Source of the DNA: SIG440 sp045120135
Lineage (GTDB): Bacteria > Bacillota > Clostridia > Monoglobales > Monoglobaceae
DNA length: 64,000 nucleotides
Reading direction: 5' to 3'
Assembly (NCBI GenBank): GCA_045120135.1
Contig: JBGVEN010000001.1
Location: 124,001 to 188,000 of the forward strand
Shown here: positions 49,690 to 57,767 of the stretch, piece after piece
Position numbering within the stretch: position 1 is the first letter of the stretch
Layout: the number at the start of each line of letters is the position of its first letter
The notes under the pieces: model-generated
What the model was told of the DNA's origin: nothing
Database searches by the model: none
The model's input: the letters and a program-made list of their open reading frames with translations, nothing else
Translations under genes and position numbers: made by a program

Positions 49690-51111
49690 ATGGAAACCAG
49701 AATTTTTGAAAACAAGGCAGAGGATTTAAAGCAAGCGGCAGAGCTTATCCGTAAAGGCGAAACGGTGATTTTTCCCACCGAAACAGTTTATGGTCTTGGA
49801 GCTAATGCTCTGGATAGCGATGCGGTAAAAAAAATTTTTGATGCAAAGGGCAGACCTTCTGACAATCCTCTTATCGTGCATATTGCGGACTTCTCTTTGG
49901 TAGAGGAATTTGTCAGGGAAATTCCGGATGGTGCAAAGCAAGTTGCCGAAAAATTCTGGCCGGGACCTCTTACAATGATATTCAAAAAGAAGCCGTGTAT
50001 TCCAAACGAGGTTTCCGCAGGCCTTGATACCGTAGGTATCCGAATTCCGTCCGACAAAACAGCGCGTGAATTTTTAAAGGAATGTGGAGTGCCTGTTGCA
50101 GCACCCAGTGCCAATGTCTCTGGCAGACCAAGTCCTACAACATTTTCTCATGCAGTGGAGGATATGGACGGTAAGGTGTCAGGGATTATCAAAGGTGAGG
50201 ATTCGGCAGTCGGTGTTGAATCAACTGTCCTTGATATGACCACAGAAATCCCAACCATTCTAAGACCGGGTGGTATTTCGGCAGAGCAGCTCCGTGAGGT
50301 ACTGGGCGAAGTTTTGGTTTCAAGCGAGCTGAAAGATGACGGAATCCCCAAAGCCCCCGGAATGAAGTACAAACACTATTCCCCAAAAGGTCAGACGTAT
50401 ATTTTAAAGGGTAGTGCTGACGCGGCGGCAAGGTTTATTGAAAAACGAAGTAAAATCACTTCTGTTGCGATTTTGATATTTGACGAACTGGCAGAATATA
50501 TGCCAAAGAAAGCAAAGCTGATTTCTCTGGGAAGCAAAAATTGCCCCGAGGATGCAGCACACCGATTGTTTGATGCGCTCCGTGAGTGTGATAGCTTAGG
50601 TGTAAAGGAAATTTACGCACCGGAAATCCCCGAAACAGGGCTTTGGCGTGCGGTACGTAACCGACTCTACAAAGCGGCAGCGGCAAGAATAATAGATGCC
50701 GAAACAGCAAAATCTGTACTTTTTATATGTACGGGCAACACCTGTCGTAGCCCGATTGCAGAGGGGATATTTAATGTTTCACGCAAAAATGCAGTTGCAA
50801 TGTCCGCAGGTCTTTTTGCATCGGGCGAAGGAGCCGCGCTAAATGCAATTTTAGCGGCGGCAGAATACGGTGCAGATTTGAAAAATCACAAATCAACTCA
50901 GCTGACATACGAAATGCTGGAAAATTCGGATATAATTCTGATAATGACAGAGGAGCATAAAGCGAGCCTGCCGACAGAGTTCAATGTTCAGACAATAACA
51001 GAATTTGTCGGTGAAACAGGCGGAGTCAGCGACCCCTACGGCGGCGACATTGAGATTTACCGAAGCTGTGCCGCACAAATTAAAAAATTGATAGAAAGAA
51101 TAAAGTTATGA
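49690..51111 (+). CDS. Sua5/YrdC threonylcarbamoyl-AMP synthase fused to low-molecular-weight phosphatase (YwlE-like)
   Basis: This 473-residue fusion has residues 1-205 as the YrdC/TsaC domain (FPTETVYGLGANA, KGRPSDNPL, APSANVSG) and 220-335 as the Sua5 C-terminal domain. Together these make L-threonylcarbamoyl-AMP for the tRNA t6A modification. Residues 344-473 form a low-molecular-weight protein phosphatase with the P-loop C347-TGNTC-R353-S and the C-terminal acid motif VSDPYGGD. In Bacillus the same two functions are separate neighbouring genes, ywlC and ywlE (YwlE is a protein-arginine phosphatase). A single uninterrupted frame joins them here. rimI and tsaD follow, giving a t6A context. 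Confidence 0.92.
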   Translation: METRIFENKAEDLKQAAELIRKGETVIFPTETVYGLGANALDSDAVKKIFDAKGRPSDNPLIVHIADFSLVEEFVREIPDGAKQVAEKFWPGPLTMIFKKKPCIPNEVSAGLDTVGIRIPSDKTAREFLKECGVPVAAPSANVSGRPSPTTFSHAVEDMDGKVSGIIKGEDSAVGVESTVLDMTTEIPTILRPGGISAEQLREVLGEVLVSSELKDDGIPKAPGMKYKHYSPKGQTYILKGSADAAARFIEKRSKITSVAILIFDELAEYMPKKAKLISLGSKNCPEDAAHRLFDALRECDSLGVKEIYAPEIPETGLWRAVRNRLYKAAAARIIDAETAKSVLFICTGNTCRSPIAEGIFNVSRKNAVAMSAGLFASGEGAALNAILAAAEYGADLKNHKSTQLTYEMLENSDIILIMTEEHKASLPTEFNVQTITEFVGETGGVSDPYGGDIEIYRSCAAQIKKLIERIKL

Positions 51112-51554
51112 TTGAATATATACCTATGCAAAGGCGGCATATTGATGGACTTGTAGAAGTTGAAGAGCAATGCTTTAATTCGGGGTTTGCAAGAAAGACC
51201 TTTGAAAAAGAGCTTGTAAATAAAATTGCCGTATACTTTGTTGCAGAAATCGGAGAAAAGCCAGTAGGCTATGCCGGACTCTGGAATATTTGCGGTGCTG
51301 CCGATATTATTGATGTCGCAGTACATAAGGAATTTCGCAGACAAGGCATAGGAGAAAAATTGATTGGAAAACTGATTGAATGCTGTAAAAACGAAGATAT
51401 TTCTGAAATAAATCTTGAAGTAAGAATAAGCAATCTGGCAGCACAAAATCTTTACAAAAAAATGGGATTTTCAGAGGTTGGTCAAAGACCAAACTATTAC
51501 GAAAACCGCGAAACAGCAATTCTTATGAAGAAGATTTTGACGGAGGAAGAATAG
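51108..51554 (+). CDS. rimI: Ribosomal protein S18-alanine N-acetyltransferase RimI-like
   Basis: This 148-residue GNAT acetyltransferase begins MIEYIPMQRRHIDGLVEVEEQCF and has the acetyl-CoA loop RRQGIGEKLI (residues 77-86) and the RimI-like LEVRISNLAAQNLYKKMGF segment. It starts within the stop of the Sua5 fusion (ATGA) and is immediately followed by tsaD, the standard partner in Firmicutes. Its substrate is inferred from family and neighbour only. Confidence 0.88.
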   Translation: MIEYIPMQRRHIDGLVEVEEQCFNSGFARKTFEKELVNKIAVYFVAEIGEKPVGYAGLWNICGAADIIDVAVHKEFRRQGIGEKLIGKLIECCKNEDISEINLEVRISNLAAQNLYKKMGFSEVGQRPNYYENRETAILMKKILTEEE

Positions 51555-52556
51555 ATGAAAATACTTGCAATTGAAAGCTCCTGTGACGAAACCGCCGCAG
51601 CAGTTGTGGAGGATGGAGTAAAGGTTCTTTCAAATGTTATAAATACTCAAATTGAATTACACAAGGAATTTGGCGGCGTTGTACCCGAAGTGGCATCACG
51701 CAAGCATATCGAAAATGTCAGCGAAGTTGTTGATAAAGCACTTTCCGATTGCAATATGGCTCTTGATGATGTTGACGCAATTGCTGTAACATACGGACCG
51801 GGTCTTGTGGGTGCACTTCTTGTAGGGGTGTCCACGGCAAAGGGTCTCAGCTTTGTTTCAAGAAAACCTCTTATTCCCGTTCACCATATAAAAGGGCATA
51901 TCTGTGCCAATTATATCGAGAACCCCGATTTTAAACCGCCGTTTATCTGCCTTGTGGCATCAGGCGGACATAGCCACATCGTTTATGTAAAGGATTACAA
52001 TACATACGAGGTTATTGCAAAAACAAACGATGATGCGGCAGGCGAAGCCTTTGATAAGGTATCAAGAGTTTTGGGCCTTGGTTATCCCGGCGGACCTGCT
52101 ATTCAGGAGTGTGCAAAGTCGGGCAATCCCGATGCAATAAGATTTCCGAGAGTGAATATGGGCGAAAGTGGCTTTGACTTCAGCTTTAGTGGCGTTAAGA
52201 CGGCTGTTATAAACTACATCCACAATGCCGAGCAAAAGGGAATTGAAATTAACAAACCGGATGTTGCAGCTTCTTTTCAGGAAGCGGTGACAGATGTTCT
52301 AAGCAGGCACCTTATAGAGTGTGCCATTAAATACGGCACAAAAAAAATCGCCCTTGCGGGCGGTGTTGCGGCAAACAAGCCGCTTCGTGAAAGATGCGAA
52401 GCTTTGGCAAAGAAGAATGGTATAGAATTTAACTGCCCGTCATTATCTCTCTGTACCGACAATGCGGCTATGATAGGTTGCGCGGCATTTTATGAGTATA
52501 ATGCAGGCGCTATCGCGGATATGACCCTTAATGCCGTTGCAAATCTTCAACTTTAA
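51555..52556 (+). CDS. tsaD: tRNA N6-threonylcarbamoyladenosine transferase TsaD
   Basis: This 333-residue Kae1/TsaD ATPase transfers the threonylcarbamoyl group made by the Sua5-domain protein to A37 of ANN-decoding tRNAs. The metal-binding histidines lie in VHHIKGHICAN (H-x3-H), and the ASGGHSH and FSFSGVKTA motifs are present. It starts directly after the rimI stop. TsaB and TsaE, also needed in bacteria, are not in the window. Its last four bases overlap the end of the convergent spoIIR gene. Confidence 0.97.
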   Translation: MKILAIESSCDETAAAVVEDGVKVLSNVINTQIELHKEFGGVVPEVASRKHIENVSEVVDKALSDCNMALDDVDAIAVTYGPGLVGALLVGVSTAKGLSFVSRKPLIPVHHIKGHICANYIENPDFKPPFICLVASGGHSHIVYVKDYNTYEVIAKTNDDAAGEAFDKVSRVLGLGYPGGPAIQECAKSGNPDAIRFPRVNMGESGFDFSFSGVKTAVINYIHNAEQKGIEINKPDVAASFQEAVTDVLSRHLIECAIKYGTKKIALAGGVAANKPLRERCEALAKKNGIEFNCPSLSLCTDNAAMIGCAAFYEYNAGAIADMTLNAVANLQL

Positions 52557-53179
52557 AAAAGATTTTGAAATATTTCAACTATTTTAAATCTTATTTCAAC
52601 GGGGATTGCTCCGTTATCCTTGCCGGTAACAAGATTGTAGCTCTCGTTGGAAAGGTTCTTTGCAAGTGCTGACTTTGCCTCATTCGATGCGGTAATCACT
52701 CCGTCGGCAAAGCAAAGGGGTGGGTACATCACACACCACCAGTTTTCCCCCTTGGCTTCACCTATCTTTATGCGGACGGCCGTATATTTCCCGCTCGGCA
52801 ACGCAAATTCGCCGTAAATTCTGGTGGGAAATGCGGCTTTCTCAACTGAGACTGTCACGGGATAGTTAAAGCCGTGGTTTTGAACTTCGTCCTCGGCAAT
52901 GCTTTGGATAAAGGCTGAATTTTCCTTAGCAATCCTTGCGGATTCCTTTGCGGACCTTGCATTTTTGAAGATATCCTGCGTTTCGTCAAGAATTCTGTTG
53001 CGGACGGCAAGCTTTAACTGCTGGTCGGCACTGGTGTTACTGTTGGCAAGAATATGAAGACGAAGAACCGAATTTGATATATCAGAGCTGGTGGCTCTTG
53101 CATATGATATAAGTAATGTAAAAATAAGTATCAGACTCATAATTAGCACAAAAAAACGTGCACGGTTTATATGTCTCAT
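52553..53179 (-). CDS. spoIIR: Stage II sporulation protein R
   Basis: This 208-residue secreted signalling protein is made in the forespore under sigma-F and triggers SpoIIGA to activate sigma-E in the mother cell. It has an N-terminal membrane or signal segment (residues 8-27, FFVLIMSLILIFTLLISYA) and the SpoIIR domain with SNSVLRLHILANSNTSADQQ and WWCVMYPPLCFAD. The ATG at 53179 is set by AAAGGAGC; the frame is open 24 codons further upstream without a better site. No convincing sigma-F promoter was found by eye. It is a good marker that the organism belongs to a spore-forming lineage. Confidence 0.95.
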   Translation of the reverse strand: MRHINRARFFVLIMSLILIFTLLISYARATSSDISNSVLRLHILANSNTSADQQLKLAVRNRILDETQDIFKNARSAKESARIAKENSAFIQSIAEDEVQNHGFNYPVTVSVEKAAFPTRIYGEFALPSGKYTAVRIKIGEAKGENWWCVMYPPLCFADGVITASNEAKSALAKNLSNESYNLVTGKDNGAIPVEIRFKIVEIFQNLF

Positions 53180-53224
53180 TGAAATAATAGCTCCTTTTAA
53201 AAATATTGGTGTTTGAAGGAAGTG

Positions 53225-53252
53225 TTGACATATATTTTCCGTTTTATACATA
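53225..53252 (+). promoter_or_regulatory. Possible promoter of ddl
   Basis: A perfect TTGACA (53225-53230) is followed after 16 bases by a weak TACATA (53247-53252). It points to ddl, which starts 55 bases further on and is divergent from spoIIR. Confidence 0.4.
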
Positions 53253-53306
53253 TTGATTTTTCAGATGTTATGTTTTAAAATTATTTAATGAAGGACAGAT
53301 GTTTCT

Positions 53307-54362
53307 ATGAAAAAGCTTAATGTTTGTGTACTGTTCGGCGGTGTTTCAACCGAACACAGCGTATCCGAGGTCTCGGCATCAGCGGTGCTTGAGAATATAG
53401 ACCGCACAAAGCATGAGGTGTATCCTGTGGGTATAACCGAAACAGGAAAATGGCTGTACTATGACGGCGAAATCGAAAAAATCCGTAATCATAGCTGGGA
53501 AGCAGAAAAGACCATACCGGCAGTTATATCTCCTGATAGTGAGGATAAGGCACTTTTGATTTTTGAGGACACAGGTGTTCAAAAGATTAATATAGATGTT
53601 GTATATCCCGTGCTTCACGGCAAGAACGGTGAGGATGGAACAGTGCAAGGACTTTGTGGACTTGCGGATATCCCTTGCGTTGGCAGTGATGTTATTGGCA
53701 GCGCTGCATGTATGGATAAATGTATTGCCAAAATTCTTTTTGAAAAAGCAGGTATTCCTCAAGCAAACTGGGTTGAGCTTAAGCTTGGCGACCAGCCGGA
53801 TTTTGAACTGATTGAAAATAAGCTCGGGCTTCCCTGCTTCATCAAGCCGTCATCTGCCGGCTCGTCTGTGGGTGTAACAAAGGCTAATAACAGAGCTGAA
53901 CTGGAAAGAGGCATTAAGCTTGCACTTGAACACGACTATAAGGTTCTGATTGAAGAAGCAATTGATGCCCGTGAGGTTGAGTGTGGCGTTATGGGAAATC
54001 TCAGTCCCGTGACAGCTGATGTTCTGGGTGAGATTAAGCCGGCAAAGGAGTTCTACGATTTTGAGGCAAAATATCAAAGCGACGATTCTGAACTGATGAT
54101 TCCGGCGCCGGTTGATAAGGAAACAGAAGAAAGGATAAAGGAGCTTGCAATCCGTGCTTATAAAATCTGCGAATGCCGAGGTCACGCAAGGGTTGACTTC
54201 TTTATAGACCGCCGTGACAGCAGAATTCTTCTAAACGAAATAAACACAATCCCAGGCTTCACTCCAATCAGTATGTATCCCAAGGTTTGGGAGAAATCGG
54301 GGATGTCAATGACAGAGGTTATAGATAAGCACATTGAACTTGCTCTTAACAGAGAGGATTAG
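53307..54362 (+). CDS. ddl: D-alanine--D-alanine ligase
   Basis: This 351-residue ATP-grasp ligase has the N-terminal FGGVSTEHSVS loop, the HGKNGEDGTVQG motif, IKPSSAGSSVGV in the ATP-grasp core and the C-terminal LNEINTIPGFTP signature. It makes D-Ala-D-Ala, the substrate of MurF at 25300. Which terminal residue it accepts (D-Ala or D-Lac) was not assessed. murI follows after 4 bases, giving a small cell-wall precursor unit apart from the dcw cluster. Confidence 0.96.
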   Translation: MKKLNVCVLFGGVSTEHSVSEVSASAVLENIDRTKHEVYPVGITETGKWLYYDGEIEKIRNHSWEAEKTIPAVISPDSEDKALLIFEDTGVQKINIDVVYPVLHGKNGEDGTVQGLCGLADIPCVGSDVIGSAACMDKCIAKILFEKAGIPQANWVELKLGDQPDFELIENKLGLPCFIKPSSAGSSVGVTKANNRAELERGIKLALEHDYKVLIEEAIDAREVECGVMGNLSPVTADVLGEIKPAKEFYDFEAKYQSDDSELMIPAPVDKETEERIKELAIRAYKICECRGHARVDFFIDRRDSRILLNEINTIPGFTPISMYPKVWEKSGMSMTEVIDKHIELALNRED

Positions 54363-54366
54363 TAAT

Positions 54367-55185
54367 ATGGATAAAAGACCTATCGGCGTTTTTGATTCGG
54401 GCCTTGGCGGACTTACCTGCGTTAAGGAAATTATGAAAATAATGCCCGGCGAGGATGTTATCTATTTTGGTGACACAGGTAGAGTTCCCTATGGTACCCG
54501 AAGCCGTGAAATGATAATTAAATATGTTGAACAGGACATCAGATTTCTGGAAAGCTTTGATATAAAGGCAATAATTATTGCCTGCGGAACAGCCAGTAGT
54601 GCGGCACTCCCGTGGATTGCCGAGGGTAAAAATACAAAGATAATGGGTGTAGTTGAGCCTGCGGCAAAAATGGCGGTAAAGGCAACGAGAAACAAAAAAA
54701 TTGGTGTTCTTGGTACAAGTGCAACGGTGAAGTACGGCAAGTATGTTGAAAATATTAAAAGCCTCTGTCCCGATGCTGAGATTGTTCAAAAAGCATGTCC
54801 TATGTTCGTGCCGATTGTTGAAAACGGCTATACCAACAGCCCTGTTGCTGAGATAATTGCAAGGGAGTATCTGGAGGAGGTTATAGCAGCAGGTGTCGAC
54901 ACACTGATTTTAGGGTGTACACACTATCCGCTTCTTAAAAAAGTTATAGGAGAGATTATGGGAGATGGTGTAACGCTTATTGACTCCGGAGCGGCGGCTG
55001 CAGATAGTGCCTTTGAATTTTTAAAATCCGAGGGACTTTTGAAGTGCGATGATATGTCTTCGCAAAAGGGTGAATGTCATTATTTTGTGAGTGACACGGT
55101 TGAGGATTTCTCGCAGCTTGGCGGAGTGTTCCTTGAAAGACCGATTGAAGAAAGTGTGCGGAAGATAGATATTGAAAAGTATTAA
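54367..55185 (+). CDS. murI: Glutamate racemase
   Basis: This 272-residue racemase makes D-glutamate for the stem peptide. It has the N-terminal GVFDSGLGGL (residues 7-16) and two catalytic cysteines, in ACGTASS and LGCTHYPLL. The ATG 4 bases after the ddl stop is preceded by GAGAGGA; the frame opens further upstream inside ddl. A DUF1934 gene and argS follow in the same direction. Confidence 0.96.
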   Translation: MDKRPIGVFDSGLGGLTCVKEIMKIMPGEDVIYFGDTGRVPYGTRSREMIIKYVEQDIRFLESFDIKAIIIACGTASSAALPWIAEGKNTKIMGVVEPAAKMAVKATRNKKIGVLGTSATVKYGKYVENIKSLCPDAEIVQKACPMFVPIVENGYTNSPVAEIIAREYLEEVIAAGVDTLILGCTHYPLLKKVIGEIMGDGVTLIDSGAAAADSAFEFLKSEGLLKCDDMSSQKGECHYFVSDTVEDFSQLGGVFLERPIEESVRKIDIEKY

Positions 55186-55200
55186 AAAGGATGAATAATT

Positions 55201-55632
55201 ATGAAGGAAAATGCAATAATTTCCCTCAAAACCCTTCAGAATATTGAAGGCGAGCCCGAGGTGAATGAGATAGAGCTTAAGACAAAAGGTACCTTTGCTC
55301 AAAAGAATGGGAAGTTTTATATTATTTATGAAGAAAGTGAATTGACCGGCTTTGAGGATACAACAACTACCATTAAAGTCAGTGAAGATATGGTAAGTAT
55401 GACCCGAAGCGGTAAGTTTAACAGCAGAATGGTGTTCAAATGCGGACAAAAACGGTTGTGTAGCTACGAAACACCCTATGGAGTCATTCCGGTGGGAGTA
55501 AATCCTACCCGTCTTGAAAGCAAGCTGACAGACGATGGTGGACAGGTCAATATTGAATATACATTGGATATTGACAACAGCGAATATTTGAGAAACCGTC
55601 TTAACCTTACGGTGGAAAAAACCGTAGGCTAA
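55201..55632 (+). CDS. DUF1934 family protein (YwiB-like)
   Basis: This 143-residue beta-rich protein of the DUF1934 family is predicted to fold as a lipocalin-like barrel (KTKGTFAQKNGKFYIIYEESELTG, FKCGQKRLCSYETPYG, GGQVNIEYTLDID). No activity is known. The gene directly upstream of argS is the same as in Bacillus (ywiB-argS), which supports the family call. It has an AAAAGGATG ribosome site. Confidence 0.88.
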   Translation: MKENAIISLKTLQNIEGEPEVNEIELKTKGTFAQKNGKFYIIYEESELTGFEDTTTTIKVSEDMVSMTRSGKFNSRMVFKCGQKRLCSYETPYGVIPVGVNPTRLESKLTDDGGQVNIEYTLDIDNSEYLRNRLNLTVEKTVG

Positions 55633-55666
55633 GCATTTAAATAGAAAAAGAAAGGCAGAAGATAAA

Positions 55667-57367
55667 ATGAATATTATTGAAAATTCAAAAAAGACAATCG
55701 GACAGGCTATCGAAAAGGGTTTTGCTGCGGCAGTAGCAAAAGGTGCTCTTGTGCCCGCTGAGGATATAAATATAGGAGAAATGGTGCATCTTGAAGTTCC
55801 CAAGGACAAGCAGCACGGCGATTTTGCCTGCAATATCGCAATGCTCCTTGCAAAAGCCCTGAGAATGCCGCCAAGAAAGATTGCGGAAGCAATTGCGGCA
55901 GAGATTGAAGTCGGCGGCGAGATTGAAAAGATTGAGGTTGCAGGTGCAGGCTTTATAAACTTCTACCTCTCAAACGCAAGACTCTATGAAGTAATCCGTG
56001 CCATTGAGGAAAAAGGCAGCGATTACGGAAAAATTGATATGGGCAAGGGTAAAAAGGTTATGGTTGAGTTTGTAAGTGCAAACCCCACCGGACCTATGCA
56101 TATGGGTAATGCCCGTGGCGGTGCTCTTGGTGACTGTATGGCAAGCGTTCTGGAATATGCAGGCTATGAAGTAACTCGTGAATTCTATGTAAACGATGCC
56201 GGTAACCAGATAGAAAAATTTGGTAAATCGTTAGAGGCAAGATATATTCAGGAGCTGAAAGGTGAAGATGCGGTAGAGTTCCCCGAAGACGGATATCACG
56301 GCGATGATATTCGTGAACACGCAAAGACGTTTATCGCAATAGAGGGCGACAAGTACCTTGAGACAAGCCCTGAGGAGCGCAAAAAGGCTCTTGTTGCTTA
56401 TGCTCTTGAAAAGAATGTTGATGCACTTAAAAGTGACCTTGAAAAATACCGCATTTTCTATGATGTATGGTTCAGAGAGAGTGAACTTCACAAATCCGGA
56501 AAGGTTGATGAGGCAATCAAGCGTCTTACCGAAGCCGGCTATACCTATGAGGAAGAGGGCGCAATCTGGCTTAACTGCGAGAAAATGGGCCTTGAAAAGA
56601 ACGAGGTTCTTGTTCGTCAAAACGGTATCCCCACCTATTTTGCGGCAGATATTGCATATCATATCAACAAGCTTGAGACAAGAGGATATGACCTCGTTAT
56701 TGATGTTTGGGGCGCAGACCACCACGGCCATGTGGCAAGAATGAAAGCGGCTCTTGATGCTGTTGGTATTAATCCCGATAAGTTTGAAGTTTCCCTTATG
56801 CAGCTTGTTCGTCTTACCCGTGACGGTGAGGCGGTAAGAATGTCAAAGCGTACTGGTAAGGCGATTACTCTTTCTGACCTTTTAGAGGATGTTTCCATTG
56901 ATGCGGCAAGATTTTTGTTCAATATGCGTATGGCAGGCAGCCATCTTGATTTTGACCTTGACCTTGCGGTTAAGCAGGACAGCGAAAACCCCGTTTATTA
57001 TGTTCAGTATGCACATGCACGAATTTGCAGTATCATAAGACTACTTGCAGAAGAGGGTATTGCGGTTAAAAAGTTTGACGAAATTTCTCCCGAAGTTCTG
57101 GTTAAGGAAGAAGAACTTGAACTCCTTAAAAAGCTTTCTGAGCTTCCTGAAGAAATCAGGGCAGCGGCAGAAAGCCGTGAGCCTGCAAAGATTACAAGAT
57201 ATGTTATCGACCTGGCGTCGGCATTCCATACCTTCTATAACTCCTGCCGTGTAAAGGCGGATGATAAAAGATTGATGGATGCCCGTCTTAAGGTTTGTGA
57301 CAGTGTTCGTATAGTTATTGAGGGTGTGCTTAAGATGCTTAAAATTGAAGCACCTGAAAAGATGTAG
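55667..57367 (+). CDS. argS: Arginyl-tRNA synthetase
   Basis: This 566-residue class I synthetase has an N-terminal Arg-tRNA-specific domain (about 1-110), the HIGH-type motif HMGN within ANPTGPMHMGNARGG (near 145), the catalytic Rossmann core and a C-terminal anticodon-binding helical domain. The KMSK equivalent is VRMSKRTG. It charges tRNA-Arg, including the ACG isoacceptor encoded at 44008. AAAGGCAGAAG precedes the ATG. Confidence 0.97.
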   Translation: MNIIENSKKTIGQAIEKGFAAAVAKGALVPAEDINIGEMVHLEVPKDKQHGDFACNIAMLLAKALRMPPRKIAEAIAAEIEVGGEIEKIEVAGAGFINFYLSNARLYEVIRAIEEKGSDYGKIDMGKGKKVMVEFVSANPTGPMHMGNARGGALGDCMASVLEYAGYEVTREFYVNDAGNQIEKFGKSLEARYIQELKGEDAVEFPEDGYHGDDIREHAKTFIAIEGDKYLETSPEERKKALVAYALEKNVDALKSDLEKYRIFYDVWFRESELHKSGKVDEAIKRLTEAGYTYEEEGAIWLNCEKMGLEKNEVLVRQNGIPTYFAADIAYHINKLETRGYDLVIDVWGADHHGHVARMKAALDAVGINPDKFEVSLMQLVRLTRDGEAVRMSKRTGKAITLSDLLEDVSIDAARFLFNMRMAGSHLDFDLDLAVKQDSENPVYYVQYAHARICSIIRLLAEEGIAVKKFDEISPEVLVKEEELELLKKLSELPEEIRAAAESREPAKITRYVIDLASAFHTFYNSCRVKADDKRLMDARLKVCDSVRIVIEGVLKMLKIEAPEKM

Positions 57368-57381
57368 GAGAGAAAATTTTT

Positions 57382-57753
57382 ATGCGTAAAAAGCTACTAT
57401 GCCTTGTTGTTGTGCTTTTGATGGTGTTTGGAAGTAGTTCGACTTATGCGGCGGCATCAAAGGCAACCTATACTGAGTTTAAGTTTTATACAGCGAGAAT
57501 ATTTGTTTGCGACACAACAAACAATCAGGCAGTTCTTGTCAATGTTGCACCGATAAAAAATCCGTATTCTCTTAATCAGGCACCGCACATTGAATATAAG
57601 GCGTTGCCGATTAACACAGACCTTATTATCGGGTCAAAGGGTCAGAATTTGACTCTTGATACAGTTAACGGCTATCTCCTTGACAGCAAGGTGGATGTTC
57701 TTGTGGGCAAAAACGGTTATGGCTACAAAATAGTTTACATGAAGTTCAATTAA
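57382..57753 (+). CDS. Small secreted protein of unknown function
   Basis: This 123-residue protein has a clear signal peptide (MRKKLLCLVVVLLMVFGSSS, cleavage near TYAAA), leaving about 98 residues of mature, beta-rich sequence with one cysteine. I do not recognise the family. It is placed 14 bases after argS and 14 bases before the CtpA-type protease, and shares that gene's secretion route. A link to the protease, for example as a substrate or cofactor, is only suggested by position. Confidence 0.75.
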   Translation: MRKKLLCLVVVLLMVFGSSSTYAAASKATYTEFKFYTARIFVCDTTNNQAVLVNVAPIKNPYSLNQAPHIEYKALPINTDLIIGSKGQNLTLDTVNGYLLDSKVDVLVGKNGYGYKIVYMKFN

Positions 57754-57767
57754 AGGAGATGTTAATT

